From assembly GCA_026393655.1 (NCBI GenBank), contig JAPKZT010000051.1:1451-11543 (forward strand): a DNA stretch of 10,093 nt, in the 5' to 3' direction. Positions 1 through 6,204 of this stretch are shown one piece after another (the stretch's first letter is position 1; each line of letters opens with the position of its first letter). Under the pieces are notes generated by a model. It searched no databases and was not told the DNA's origin. It saw nothing but the letters and a program-made list of their open reading frames with translations. This DNA comes from Actinomycetota bacterium (GTDB lineage: Bacteria > Actinomycetota > Acidimicrobiia > Acidimicrobiales > Ilumatobacteraceae). Made by a program: the position numbers and the translations under genes.

Positions 1-223
1 GATAACTATTTGAAGATAATGCGCTCGCAACTTGTTCATTAGTTATGTCGTCTATCGGCGAAGCTGAGGCCTTCAAAGCCTGTATCTTGCTGTCATCGGT
101 GTCGTATCCAATAACTTTGTAGCCAACCTCTACACATCGCATAGCCAATGGGAGCCCTACATAACCTTGGCCAATAATCACGACCTTTTGCAGATTCAGA
201 TCGCTATTTTTACTTAGTGCCAC
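1..223 (-). CDS. Nucleotide-sugar dehydrogenase (UDP-glucose/UDP-ManNAc dehydrogenase family), N-terminal part, cut by the window edge
   Basis: Only about the first 74 residues are inside the window. Reading the minus strand from the GTG at 223-221 gives a short polar leader, then VVIIGQGYVGLPLAMRC (residues about 14-30). This is the Rossmann NAD-binding G-x-G-x-x-G-L-P signature of the family that oxidises UDP-sugars to uronic acids. The following SPIDDITNEQVASAL stretch also fits this family. An in-frame stop at 241-239 rules out a longer start. These cytosolic enzymes supply uronic acid precursors for capsule, O-antigen-like or other surface polysaccharides. Substrate (UDP-glucose, UDP-GlcNAc or UDP-ManNAc) cannot be decided because the catalytic Cys region lies outside the window. 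The gene diverges from the SRPBCC gene with only 31 bases between starts. No Shine-Dalgarno sequence is visible upstream. Family assignment is secure; exact specificity is open. Confidence 0.9.
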   Translation of the reverse strand, partial: MALSKNSDLNLQKVVIIGQGYVGLPLAMRCVEVGYKVIGYDTDDSKIQALKASASPIDDITNEQVASALSSNSY

Positions 224-254
224 AGTGATACAGGCTAACTACACTCACAGGTCT

Positions 255-698
255 ATGAGCCACATCACTGTCAAGATTGAAATCAACGCCAGCCCTGAAC
301 GAGTCTGGCAAGTCGTTGAGCCAATTGAACGCCATGTTGATTGGATGCATGATGCCGTGGCGATCAGTTTTGTGTCCGAGCAAACTCGCGGCGTCGGCAC
401 GGCATTTTTATGCGATACAAAAGTTGGGCCGATTCGGCTCACCGACAAAATGGAAATCACACAATGGGTGCCCGGCTCGGCCATGGGTGTAAAACATGTT
501 GGCATCGTCACCGGTACTGGTGTGTTCACGCTTGAGCCACTGGCCAATGGCGCACGAACACTCTTCAAATGGGAGGAAGAATTGATCTTCCCGTGGTATC
601 TCGGCGCTCAACTCGGCGCATTTATTGGCGGCAAAATTGTGTTGAAACAAATCTGGAAGCGCAATTTGCGCGGCTTAGCAAAACTCTGCGAGCAATAA
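255..698 (+). CDS. SRPBCC (START/polyketide cyclase-like) family protein
   Basis: A 147-residue protein. The N-terminal HITVKIEINASPERVWQVV is the first strand and helix of the SRPBCC helix-grip fold, in which a beta sheet wraps a long C-terminal helix to form a hydrophobic ligand pocket. Alternating strands follow (about residues 40-110), then a hydrophobic/amphipathic C-terminal region (about 112-145, with FPWYLGAQLGAFIGG). Length fits the single-domain family. Known members bind lipids or small hydrophobic molecules, or act as cyclases or aromatase-like enzymes, but the fold alone does not give a function. The ATG at 255 is chosen because the fold starts directly after it. An in-frame GTG at 225 would add ten residues with no family character and would nearly abut the divergent gene's start. 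Upstream, TACACT at 240-245 could be a -10 box, giving a very short leader. The gene faces azlD tail to tail, 24 bases apart. Confidence 0.8.
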   Translation: MSHITVKIEINASPERVWQVVEPIERHVDWMHDAVAISFVSEQTRGVGTAFLCDTKVGPIRLTDKMEITQWVPGSAMGVKHVGIVTGTGVFTLEPLANGARTLFKWEEELIFPWYLGAQLGAFIGGKIVLKQIWKRNLRGLAKLCEQ

Positions 699-722
699 CT
701 AGATAATTTATTAGAGATTAAA

Positions 723-1043
723 TTAGATCGCGCGCACGAGTGCCGTTGCACCAGCCGCAAGCACGACTACAACGATAAGTGGCGCGCGGCGCCAGGCCGC
801 GATTACCGCCACGGCAAATCCTGCAACTCTCGCATCAATCACGAGACTTTGGCCAATTGAAAAAGTATCTTTGGCGACTAGAGCCGCAAGCAACGCAGCA
901 GGAATCAAGCCAAGACATCGGTCAAACACTTTTGGCAACTGTCGCGAACCCAAAACGATTAATCCAAATACTTTGAATAAATATGCAGTAACCGCTAGCG
1001 CGATGATCATCAACCACAAATGTGCTGGTTCCTGATTAATCAT
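723..1043 (-). CDS. azlD: AzlD-like small subunit of branched-chain amino acid exporter
   Basis: A 107-residue, very hydrophobic protein with about four membrane segments. It begins MINQEPAHLWLMIIALAVTA and contains FGLIVLGSRQLPKVFDRCLGLIPAALLAAL, typical of the AzlD/YgaH family. Together with the large AzlC/YgaZ subunit it forms an inner-membrane exporter for valine and related branched-chain amino acids (characterised as YgaZH in E. coli; AzlCD in Bacillus gives azaleucine resistance). The start is the ATG at 1043-1041, which overlaps the azlC TGA as ATGA, a classic translational-coupling junction. The open frame reaches back to 1124, but that part lies inside azlC and gives non-family sequence. 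There is no Shine-Dalgarno sequence upstream, so reinitiation after azlC is the likely way it is translated. It is the last gene of the nifU-like/meaB/azlC/azlD unit. Confidence 0.85.
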   Translation of the reverse strand: MINQEPAHLWLMIIALAVTAYLFKVFGLIVLGSRQLPKVFDRCLGLIPAALLAALVAKDTFSIGQSLVIDARVAGFAVAVIAAWRRAPLIVVVVLAAGATALVRAI

Positions 1044-1723
1044 TTGCGCAAACCAACCAACACGGCACAAGCCGCAATCAAAATTGGAATACCAATTGGC
1101 AAAAATGAAATCGAAATCAAGCACAACGCACCGCCGAGTGCGGCTGCTTGGCGACCAAGTTTTGACCGAAGGTGTGGCAGCAACATCACGATGAACGCGG
1201 CAGGAAACGCAATATCTAAGCCGAACTTCTGCGGGTCAATTGAGCTTCCCGCCAATGCGCCAATCAATGTGCCGAGATTCCAAAAACTAAACAGACCTAT
1301 CCCGGTTGTCCAGAAGGCAATTTTTCTTAGCCGTGGTGATTCTTGAGCAAGTGCCAGTGCGGTCGTTTCATCAATCACGAAATGTGCCGCAAATATTCGG
1401 CGAGGCAGACTACCTGCCATTGATTTCGCCGACGACGATAGCGCAAGACCATAAACAAAGTTGCGCGCTGCCAAAACTGCAGCACCACCAAAAGCTGCTG
1501 CGAGAGAGCCACCTGCACCGACAACACTCATCGCCGAGAATTGTGATGCACCGGTGAATACAAAAAGCGACAATGCACAGGTCTGCCACACACTTGCACC
1601 TGCACTAACTGAGGCGACGCCAAATGACAATGCAAAAACGCCAACTGCTCCGCCCAGAGTCAAACTTGCAATAACTACACGCCTTACTGCAGGCTCAGCT
1701 AATGATGTAAAAAATCGCTTCAC
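1040..1723 (-). CDS. azlC: AzlC-like large subunit of branched-chain amino acid exporter
   Basis: A 227-residue integral membrane protein with several hydrophobic segments. It carries the AzlC/YgaZ signature LFVFTGASQFSAM (about residues 53-65), then a Gly/Ala-rich stretch and AARNFVYGLALS, also conserved in the family. Length is close to the usual 230-245 residues. With AzlD it should export branched-chain amino acids across the cytoplasmic membrane; specificity within the family varies, so Val/Leu/Ile is inferred from homologues. The start codon is GTG at 1723-1721, followed by KRFFTSLAEPAVRR, a typical positive cytoplasmic N-terminus before the first helix. It begins 15 bases after meaB ends and overlaps azlD by four bases, so all are probably co-transcribed. 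No LrpA/AzlB-type regulator gene is next to it, unlike the Bacillus azl locus. Confidence 0.9.
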   Translation of the reverse strand: MKRFFTSLAEPAVRRVVIASLTLGGAVGVFALSFGVASVSAGASVWQTCALSLFVFTGASQFSAMSVVGAGGSLAAAFGGAAVLAARNFVYGLALSSSAKSMAGSLPRRIFAAHFVIDETTALALAQESPRLRKIAFWTTGIGLFSFWNLGTLIGALAGSSIDPQKFGLDIAFPAAFIVMLLPHLRSKLGRQAAALGGALCLISISFLPIGIPILIAACAVLVGLRK

Positions 1724-1738
1724 GCAGAAATAATCTCA

Positions 1739-2698
1739 CTAAAGAATTCCGTGCAACATTTCATCTGCACTTGACCAAGGGTCGCGCGAACGCGACAACA
1801 TTTCATTTTGAATTTCTTCCCAACGATCACCGGTGCAAATTTCTCGCGCACGATGCTCGAGACGGCGCTCAATTATTGCTCGCAATTCATTGCGCAATCG
1901 TTGGTCACGCCGCTTGGCCAGCGAACCGTCAGTCGTTGCATGTTGACGATGCTCATCAATTGCACGCCAGAGATCACCTGCGCCATCACCCGTTGTGCCA
2001 ACCGTCGTAACGATTGTTGGTCGCCATGCATCACCCGAAAAATCAGATAGTTCAAGCATCTGTTCTAGATCACGACGAGTTTGATCAACACCTGGTCGGT
2101 CTGCTTTATTGATTACAAAAATATCGGCGATCTCAAGTAAGCCAGCCTTATTCGCTTGCACCGAATCGCCCCAACCAGGGTTTACAACTACAACGATCGT
2201 GTCGGCATTGCGCGCAATCTCAACTTCAACTTGTCCGACACCGACCGTCTCAACCAATGTGCATGGCGAGCCAACTGCGTCAAGCAATCTCACTGCCTCG
2301 CTCGTGGCTAGCGAAAGCCCACCCAAGTGTCCGCGTGTTGCCATGCTGCGAATAAATACTCCAAGGTCAGTTGCGTGATTTTGCATTCGCACTCTGTCAC
2401 CCAAAATTGCCCCACCCGTAAATGGCGACGAAGGGTCAATCGCCAAAACAGAAACAGTTTGCTCAAGAGATCGAATGTGAGTGATGAGCGCAGAAGTTAG
2501 CGTGCTCTTGCCTGCGCCCGGCGCACCAGTGATGCCGACAATGTAGCCCTTTCCGGTTTTGGGATAAACCAATCGTCCAACAGTTCGCGCATCGTCACCG
2601 CCGCGCTCAATCAGCGATAACAATCGTGCGAGCGCCGAACGATCACCGTTGCACGCCTCATCAAATAATGATGCAATTTCTGGCGAGCGACTTTCCAT
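1739..2698 (-). CDS. meaB: Methylmalonyl-CoA mutase-associated GTPase MeaB (ArgK/MMAA family)
   Basis: A 319-residue G3E-type P-loop GTPase. Visible motifs are Walker A GAPGAGKST (residues 58-66), AIDPSSPFTGGAILGDRVRM (about 86-105), ATRGHLGGLS (120-129), ETVGVGQ (150-156, switch region) and the base-recognition motif NKAD (197-200). MeaB acts as a chaperone for B12-dependent methylmalonyl-CoA mutase: it gates transfer of adenosylcobalamin, protects the enzyme from inactivation and helps eject damaged cofactor. Human MMAA is the counterpart. Length and motifs agree with a full, intact gene. MeaB is often encoded beside the mutase genes; here no mutase gene is visible and the neighbours are a NifU-like gene 16 bases upstream and azlCD 15 bases downstream. 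A mutase gene is expected elsewhere in the genome. Related acyl-CoA mutases (such as isobutyryl-CoA or ethylmalonyl-CoA mutase) could also be the partner. Confidence 0.95.
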   Translation of the reverse strand: MESRSPEIASLFDEACNGDRSALARLLSLIERGGDDARTVGRLVYPKTGKGYIVGITGAPGAGKSTLTSALITHIRSLEQTVSVLAIDPSSPFTGGAILGDRVRMQNHATDLGVFIRSMATRGHLGGLSLATSEAVRLLDAVGSPCTLVETVGVGQVEVEIARNADTIVVVVNPGWGDSVQANKAGLLEIADIFVINKADRPGVDQTRRDLEQMLELSDFSGDAWRPTIVTTVGTTGDGAGDLWRAIDEHRQHATTDGSLAKRRDQRLRNELRAIIERRLEHRAREICTGDRWEEIQNEMLSRSRDPWSSADEMLHGIL

Positions 2699-2714
2699 GT
2701 TTAAAAACTACTTT

Positions 2715-2945
2715 CTAAACCGCCACGACCTCGGTGATGCCATCGATTCGATCACGCATGATCCGTTCAATTCCCGCTTTAAGAGTTTGATCTGACGCTG
2801 GGCACGTACCACACGCACCGGTCAGAGTGACGCTCACGACTCCAGTCACCTCGTCAACTTCACGCAAAATAATATCGCCACCGTCAGCCTGAAGCGCTGG
2901 GCGAATAACTTCAATTGTTTCTTCGACTTGTGTACGAATTGACAC
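2715..2945 (-). CDS. NifU-like C-terminal domain protein (Fe-S cluster scaffold/carrier)
   Basis: A 76-residue protein that is almost wholly one NifU C-terminal domain (Nfu type). It has the N-terminal helix ending IRPALQADGGDI, the strand region ILREVDEVTGVVSVTLTG, and the cluster-binding CxxC motif ACGTCPAS (Cys 45 and Cys 48), then a helix with LKAGIERIMRD. The two cysteines of one subunit, usually in a dimer, hold a 4Fe-4S or 2Fe-2S cluster for delivery to apo-proteins. The start is GTG at 2945-2943. It is one of the few genes here with a plausible Shine-Dalgarno sequence: AGGATGG lies 5-11 bases upstream of the GTG on the minus strand. It heads the operon with meaB and azlCD. Which Fe-S proteins it serves cannot be seen locally. 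Confidence 0.93.
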   Translation of the reverse strand: MSIRTQVEETIEVIRPALQADGGDIILREVDEVTGVVSVTLTGACGTCPASDQTLKAGIERIMRDRIDGITEVVAV

Positions 2946-2983
2946 TTAACCATCCTGCCTAATTTGAAGACTTATGAATTTGA

Positions 2984-3019
2984 TTGATGTTTACTTGATG
3001 AACCCTCTACGATACGAGG
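2984..3019 (+). promoter_or_regulatory. Predicted sigma-70-type promoter giving a leaderless mRNA for the 42-residue membrane protein
   Basis: TTGATG at 2984-2989 (-35) is separated by 18 bases from TACGAT at 3008-3013 (-10). Six bases later, at 3020, lies the GTG start codon, exactly where transcription would be expected to begin. The mRNA would therefore have no 5' leader, an arrangement common in actinobacteria. The 74-base gap (2946-3019) must also hold the opposite-strand promoter for the nifU-like operon, which I could not place clearly. Confidence 0.55.
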
Positions 3020-3148
3020 GTGCTTGCTCACCAAGGTGGTTGGGATGAAATTCTCTTAGTTGTCGGACCAATTTTGGTGATAATTGCGGTGTTGTGGCAG
3101 GCAACACGTCGTGTTAAACGCGAGTCACATCAGCACCAAGACCACTGA
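3020..3148 (+). CDS. Small single-pass membrane protein (42 residues), function unknown
   Basis: Reading from GTG 3020 gives a polar start containing HQGGWDE (residues 4-10), one hydrophobic helix ILLVVGPILVIIAVLW (about 11-26), then a basic stretch ATRRVKRE and a His-rich tail HQHQDH ending at TGA 3146-3148. Charge distribution predicts N-terminus outside and basic C-terminus in the cytoplasm. It is too short for routine gene finders. Support comes from the well-formed hydrophobic helix with proper flanking charges, an in-frame stop just upstream (2999-3001) that leaves only this start, and a matched promoter positioned for leaderless transcription. Its last 35 bases overlap the 3' end of murA on the other strand. 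I do not recognise a characterised family. It could be a small subunit or regulator of a membrane complex; nothing in the sequence says which. Confidence 0.6.
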   Translation: MLAHQGGWDEILLVVGPILVIIAVLWQATRRVKRESHQHQDH

Positions 3149-4382
3149 GTCGCCCGACGATGTCGTCGTAGCCCCGATCAATGTGATGAATTTCGCTGAT
3201 CACTGTTTCGCCGTGTGCAGCCAAACCAGCCACAATCAATGCGGCACCAGCACGAATATCTGGGGCAGTAACAGCAGTGCCAATTAAATGATCAACACCT
3301 TTGACCACGGCGTGATGACCATCTATTCGAATATCGGCGCCAAGTTTGCACAACTCTTCGATGTACCTGAACCGACCTGGAAACAGATTTTCAGTCACGA
3401 CGCCGACACCACTCGCAACCGAGTTCATTGCTACGAGTAACGGCTTGTAATCAGTTGCAATACCCGGATATGGCAAAGTAGCAAAATCAATTGCGTTTAA
3501 TCGATCAGGAGCAGTAACTCGCAGGCCATCACGACTCGGAATAATTGAGACACCCATATGCGCATATTTATTTATTACCATTTCCATTTGCTCAGATCTC
3601 GCACCACGAATCTGAACATCGCCACCAGCAATCGCAACTGCAGCGATGTATGTTGCCGCTTGCACACGGTCATTAATCACTGCATGTCTCACACCTTGTA
3701 ACGAACCTTTCTCGGAGCCATGAATCGTTAGCCTAGAACTACCGATGCCTTCAATTTGTGCACCCATCGCCACGAGCATGTTGCATAGGTCGCCAATTTC
3801 TGGTTCGCGAGCAGCGTTGTCTATGACCGTTGAGCCTTTGGCGTAGATCGCTGCGGTTAAAAGATTCTCAGTTGCACCAACGCTGGCAAACGAAAGTTCA
3901 ATTTCTGCGCCGTGCAATTGATCAGCGTAGGCATTTATGTTTAAAAGATTTTGCTCAATCGTTGCACCCATTTTTTCAAGACCACTGATGTGCAAATCAA
4001 TTGGCCGACCACCGAAGTCATCGCCGCCTGGCCAGTTGATGATTGCTCGGCCATAATGCGTTAGTAGCGGGCCAAGAACATTGATGCTGGCTCGAATCTT
4101 GTCAACATTTTCAAACGGCGCCTCATACGAGATATTGCCCGTGTTCGTCAGCGAAAGTTCGTGCGGCCCAAGCCACTTTGTTGAAACACCAAGCGCCGTC
4201 AACAAATCCGACATCGTGTCAACATCGGCAATCGCTGGCACATTAGTCAGCACATATTCGCCTTCAGCCAACAAGGTTGCCGCCATTAACTTAAGCACCG
4301 AGTTTTTAGCCCCAGGAACCTGCACGTTTCCTGAAAGTGGACCCGAACGGCGAACAATTATTCGTGGCGACTCATTATTCAT
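3114..4382 (-). CDS. murA: UDP-N-acetylglucosamine 1-carboxyvinyltransferase (MurA), Asp-type
   Basis: A full-length 422-residue EPSP-synthase-fold enzyme. In the cytosol it transfers enolpyruvate from PEP to UDP-GlcNAc, the first committed step of peptidoglycan synthesis. Recognisable elements are VPGAKNSVLKL (Lys26 matches catalytic Lys22 of E. coli), RASINVLGPLL (97-107), the mobile loop WPGGDDFGGRPIDLHI (117-132), GIATDYKP (Asp311 matches Asp305) and DRGYDDIVGRL (Arg403 matches Arg397). The residue aligned with E. coli Cys115 is Asp121 (codon 4022-4020). Cys at this position is the target of fosfomycin, and the Asp form is known from M. tuberculosis, so natural fosfomycin insensitivity of this enzyme is expected. 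The start is ATG 4382-4380. No Shine-Dalgarno sequence is seen; CATACT (minus strand, 4396-4391) sits where a -10 box would give an almost leaderless mRNA. It is divergent from the MFS gene and its 3' end overlaps the small membrane protein gene. Confidence 0.97.
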   Translation of the reverse strand: MNNESPRIIVRRSGPLSGNVQVPGAKNSVLKLMAATLLAEGEYVLTNVPAIADVDTMSDLLTALGVSTKWLGPHELSLTNTGNISYEAPFENVDKIRASINVLGPLLTHYGRAIINWPGGDDFGGRPIDLHISGLEKMGATIEQNLLNINAYADQLHGAEIELSFASVGATENLLTAAIYAKGSTVIDNAAREPEIGDLCNMLVAMGAQIEGIGSSRLTIHGSEKGSLQGVRHAVINDRVQAATYIAAVAIAGGDVQIRGARSEQMEMVINKYAHMGVSIIPSRDGLRVTAPDRLNAIDFATLPYPGIATDYKPLLVAMNSVASGVGVVTENLFPGRFRYIEELCKLGADIRIDGHHAVVKGVDHLIGTAVTAPDIRAGAALIVAGLAAHGETVISEIHHIDRGYDDIVGRLSGLGADVTRV

Positions 4383-4390
4383 GACATTTC

Positions 4391-4398
4391 AGTATGCT
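4391..4398. promoter_or_regulatory. Possible bidirectional -10 element between murA and the MFS gene
   Basis: AGTATGCT contains TATGCT on the plus strand (4393-4398) and CATACT on the minus strand (4396-4391). TATGCT is six bases before the MFS GTG at 4405, and CATACT is eight bases before the murA ATG at 4382. Both fit transcription starting at or within a few bases of the start codon. I see no good -35 element on either side, so this is tentative. Confidence 0.35.
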
Positions 4399-4404
4399 CC
4401 CGCA

Positions 4405-5655
4405 GTGAGCAGAAAACGCCAAACACCAGCCTTGACGCCTCGACAACGCACGATTCTGTGGCTTCTAGCTTTGGCCTGCTTGCCGGCAACTTATGCCAAC
4501 ACTCTGTTTACACAAACTGTTGCTTATGCAGCACAAGATTTTGGTGTCTCAGAACAAGGACAAGGAATCGGCGCAGCAATAATTCGATGGGGAGTAGTAA
4601 TTGCGCTTCCGCTTACGGCACTCGCCGATCGCATCGGGCGTAGACGCTTAATTATTTTCTGCGCATTTGGTGCACCAGTAGTTACTGCACTCGGAGGACT
4701 CGCACCTTCGTTTGCAATTCTTGTTGCAACACAAACTATTGGACGACCACTTGCACTCGTGTTAACAATTTTAATTGGTATCGTCGCTACCGAAGAAATG
4801 TCAAGCGAGACGAGAGCGTGGTCGATCAGCATTCTTGGTATTGCCGCGGGTTTCGGTGCCGGCACAGCAGTGTTTGCTTTACCAATTGCTGATTATTCTT
4901 TGGGCGCTTGGCGTGTGATCTATGGATTATCTCTGGTATGGCTAGTGGTTGGCGTAATCTTGCAACGAAAATTGCCGGAGACATTGCGATTCGCTGAACG
5001 CCACGAGCGACATCTCGAAACCGCCACACACATTGATCGCCGCCGAATCGTAACTCAAAGTCTTGTTGCGATCTTCGGAAATATTTTTATCGCCGCATCA
5101 TCTGTATTTCAGGTTCGGTATCTCAAAGATGTCCGTGATTATTCGGCAATCACGATTACGATCTTTGTTTTCGTAACTGGAACCCCGGCGACACTTGGAC
5201 TTTTACTCGGTGGCAAGTTGGCTGATACTCGCGGACGAAAAAATCTTGCCGCCGTAACTTTTCCACTTGGCGCGATCGTTCTAGCAATTGCGTTCAGCAC
5301 AAGTGGTATACCAATGTGGATCGCTACTGCTACTGGAGGACTGTGCCTTGCGCTTGCCTATCCAGCAATGGCCGTTTACCGAGGTGAAATGTTTCCGACC
5401 TTGCACCGTTCGTTTGCGTCTGGAGTAATTATGACTTCATCATTAATTGGTGGCAGCGTCGGCCTAATCGGAGCAGGAGTATTTCTGGATCGAAACTTGA
5501 GTTATGGGCTCGTAATGCGTTGGCTCGCACTTGGACCAATTACAGCGGGCTTGCTGATATTTAAAACTTTCCCAGAATCGGCTCACCGCGAACTTGAAGA
5601 GCTCAATCCCGATGATGTAATAAATTCAGAGAGCAGAAATCCACCTAGTAACTAA
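4405..5655 (+). CDS. MFS transporter, sugar-porter/aromatic-acid-symporter-like
   Basis: A 416-residue polytopic membrane protein with about twelve hydrophobic segments in two halves. The major facilitator motif A appears in both halves: LADRIGRRR (residues 73-81, between helices 2 and 3) and LADTRGRKN (272-280, between helices 8 and 9). PETLRF (191-196) follows helix 6 and YRGEMFPTLHRS (325-336) lies after helix 10; these resemble the PES and E-x-FPT-x-x-R motifs of metabolite:proton symporters of the sugar and aromatic-acid type. A cytoplasmic acidic tail ends the protein. Substrate cannot be told. The GTG at 4405 is preferred because a -10-like TATGCT lies six bases upstream. The alternative ATG at 4381 adds eight residues (MTFQYAPA) and would overlap the divergent murA start codon. 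The open frame continues further upstream only as antisense to murA. The 3' end overlaps the convergent hydrolase gene by 30 bases. Confidence 0.88.
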   Translation: MSRKRQTPALTPRQRTILWLLALACLPATYANTLFTQTVAYAAQDFGVSEQGQGIGAAIIRWGVVIALPLTALADRIGRRRLIIFCAFGAPVVTALGGLAPSFAILVATQTIGRPLALVLTILIGIVATEEMSSETRAWSISILGIAAGFGAGTAVFALPIADYSLGAWRVIYGLSLVWLVVGVILQRKLPETLRFAERHERHLETATHIDRRRIVTQSLVAIFGNIFIAASSVFQVRYLKDVRDYSAITITIFVFVTGTPATLGLLLGGKLADTRGRKNLAAVTFPLGAIVLAIAFSTSGIPMWIATATGGLCLALAYPAMAVYRGEMFPTLHRSFASGVIMTSSLIGGSVGLIGAGVFLDRNLSYGLVMRWLALGPITAGLLIFKTFPESAHRELEELNPDDVINSESRNPPSN

Positions 5656-6204
5656 TTCGGCGACTTCGTCATCGCGATTTTTGAGATCGTGACGTGCGCC
5701 ATCAATGAACTCGTGACTTACTTTGGCGTTAATAATCGACGTCGCTTTTTTTAATTCGTCTACTGTGCCGAACTCGTCACGGGTGCCACTAATAAACATT
5801 GTCTCAACATTGATTCGTGGTAAATGCTCAGTGCGCAATTTTTCCGGTTGTTTTGGCGGATGTAATGGGTAGCAAATGCAAACGAGTGCGGCAACATCAA
5901 GTTTTTGCGCGGTGTCAGTGATAGCCATACTGCACATTCGCCCACCCATTGAACGACCACCGATAACGATTTGATTTGTCGTGCAACCCCAATCTTTTGT
6001 GGCCTCCAGCACTGCATTTTGTACGGTTTTAATTAATACTGGTGCGCGGTCAGGAAAACTTTTACCGGCTATGCGATAAGCAAAGTCAACTCGACGGACG
6101 TTTATTTTTGGCTGAGATTGTTTTAGATGATTTTCAATGGCGACAAGTGAATGATGGTTCGCATTTGTGCCCGCACCCGGAAATAAAATAACGCCAGAAA
6201 TCAC
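5626..6204 (-). CDS. Alpha/beta hydrolase of the Tex30/KANL3-like (dienelactone-hydrolase-like) type
   Basis: A 192-residue single-domain alpha/beta hydrolase. The N-terminus ISGVILFPGAGTNANHHSL is the first strand and oxyanion loop (residues 2-20). IVIGGRSMGGRM (79-90) is the nucleophile elbow with Ser85, FISGTRDEFG (137-146) supplies the acid Asp143, and DGARHDLK (168-175) the His172, so the full catalytic triad is present. The compact size and R-S-M-G-G-R elbow match the bacterial relatives of Tex30/KANL3, whose substrates are not established. The protein is probably cytosolic, as no signal peptide is seen. The start is GTG 6204-6202, overlapping the TGA of the upstream J-domain gene as GTGA, which points to coupled translation. 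The 3' end overlaps the convergent MFS gene by 30 bases. Enzymatic activity on an ester or related bond is likely, the natural substrate unknown. Confidence 0.85.
   Translation of the reverse strand: MISGVILFPGAGTNANHHSLVAIENHLKQSQPKINVRRVDFAYRIAGKSFPDRAPVLIKTVQNAVLEATKDWGCTTNQIVIGGRSMGGRMCSMAITDTAQKLDVAALVCICYPLHPPKQPEKLRTEHLPRINVETMFISGTRDEFGTVDELKKATSIINAKVSHEFIDGARHDLKNRDDEVAELVTRWISAL

Noticed and set aside
699..722. AT-rich near-palindrome between the SRPBCC and azlD stops as a terminator
   Set aside because: Pairing is poor, with no GC stem and no clear T run on one side; not supported as an intrinsic terminator.
1044..1124. Upstream extension of azlD
   Set aside because: The residues come from the azlC coding region in another frame; the ATGA overlap marks the true start.
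4081..4404. Long upstream extension of the MFS reading frame
   Set aside because: It is antisense to conserved murA sequence and shows no transporter character; the protein proper starts at 4381 or 4405.
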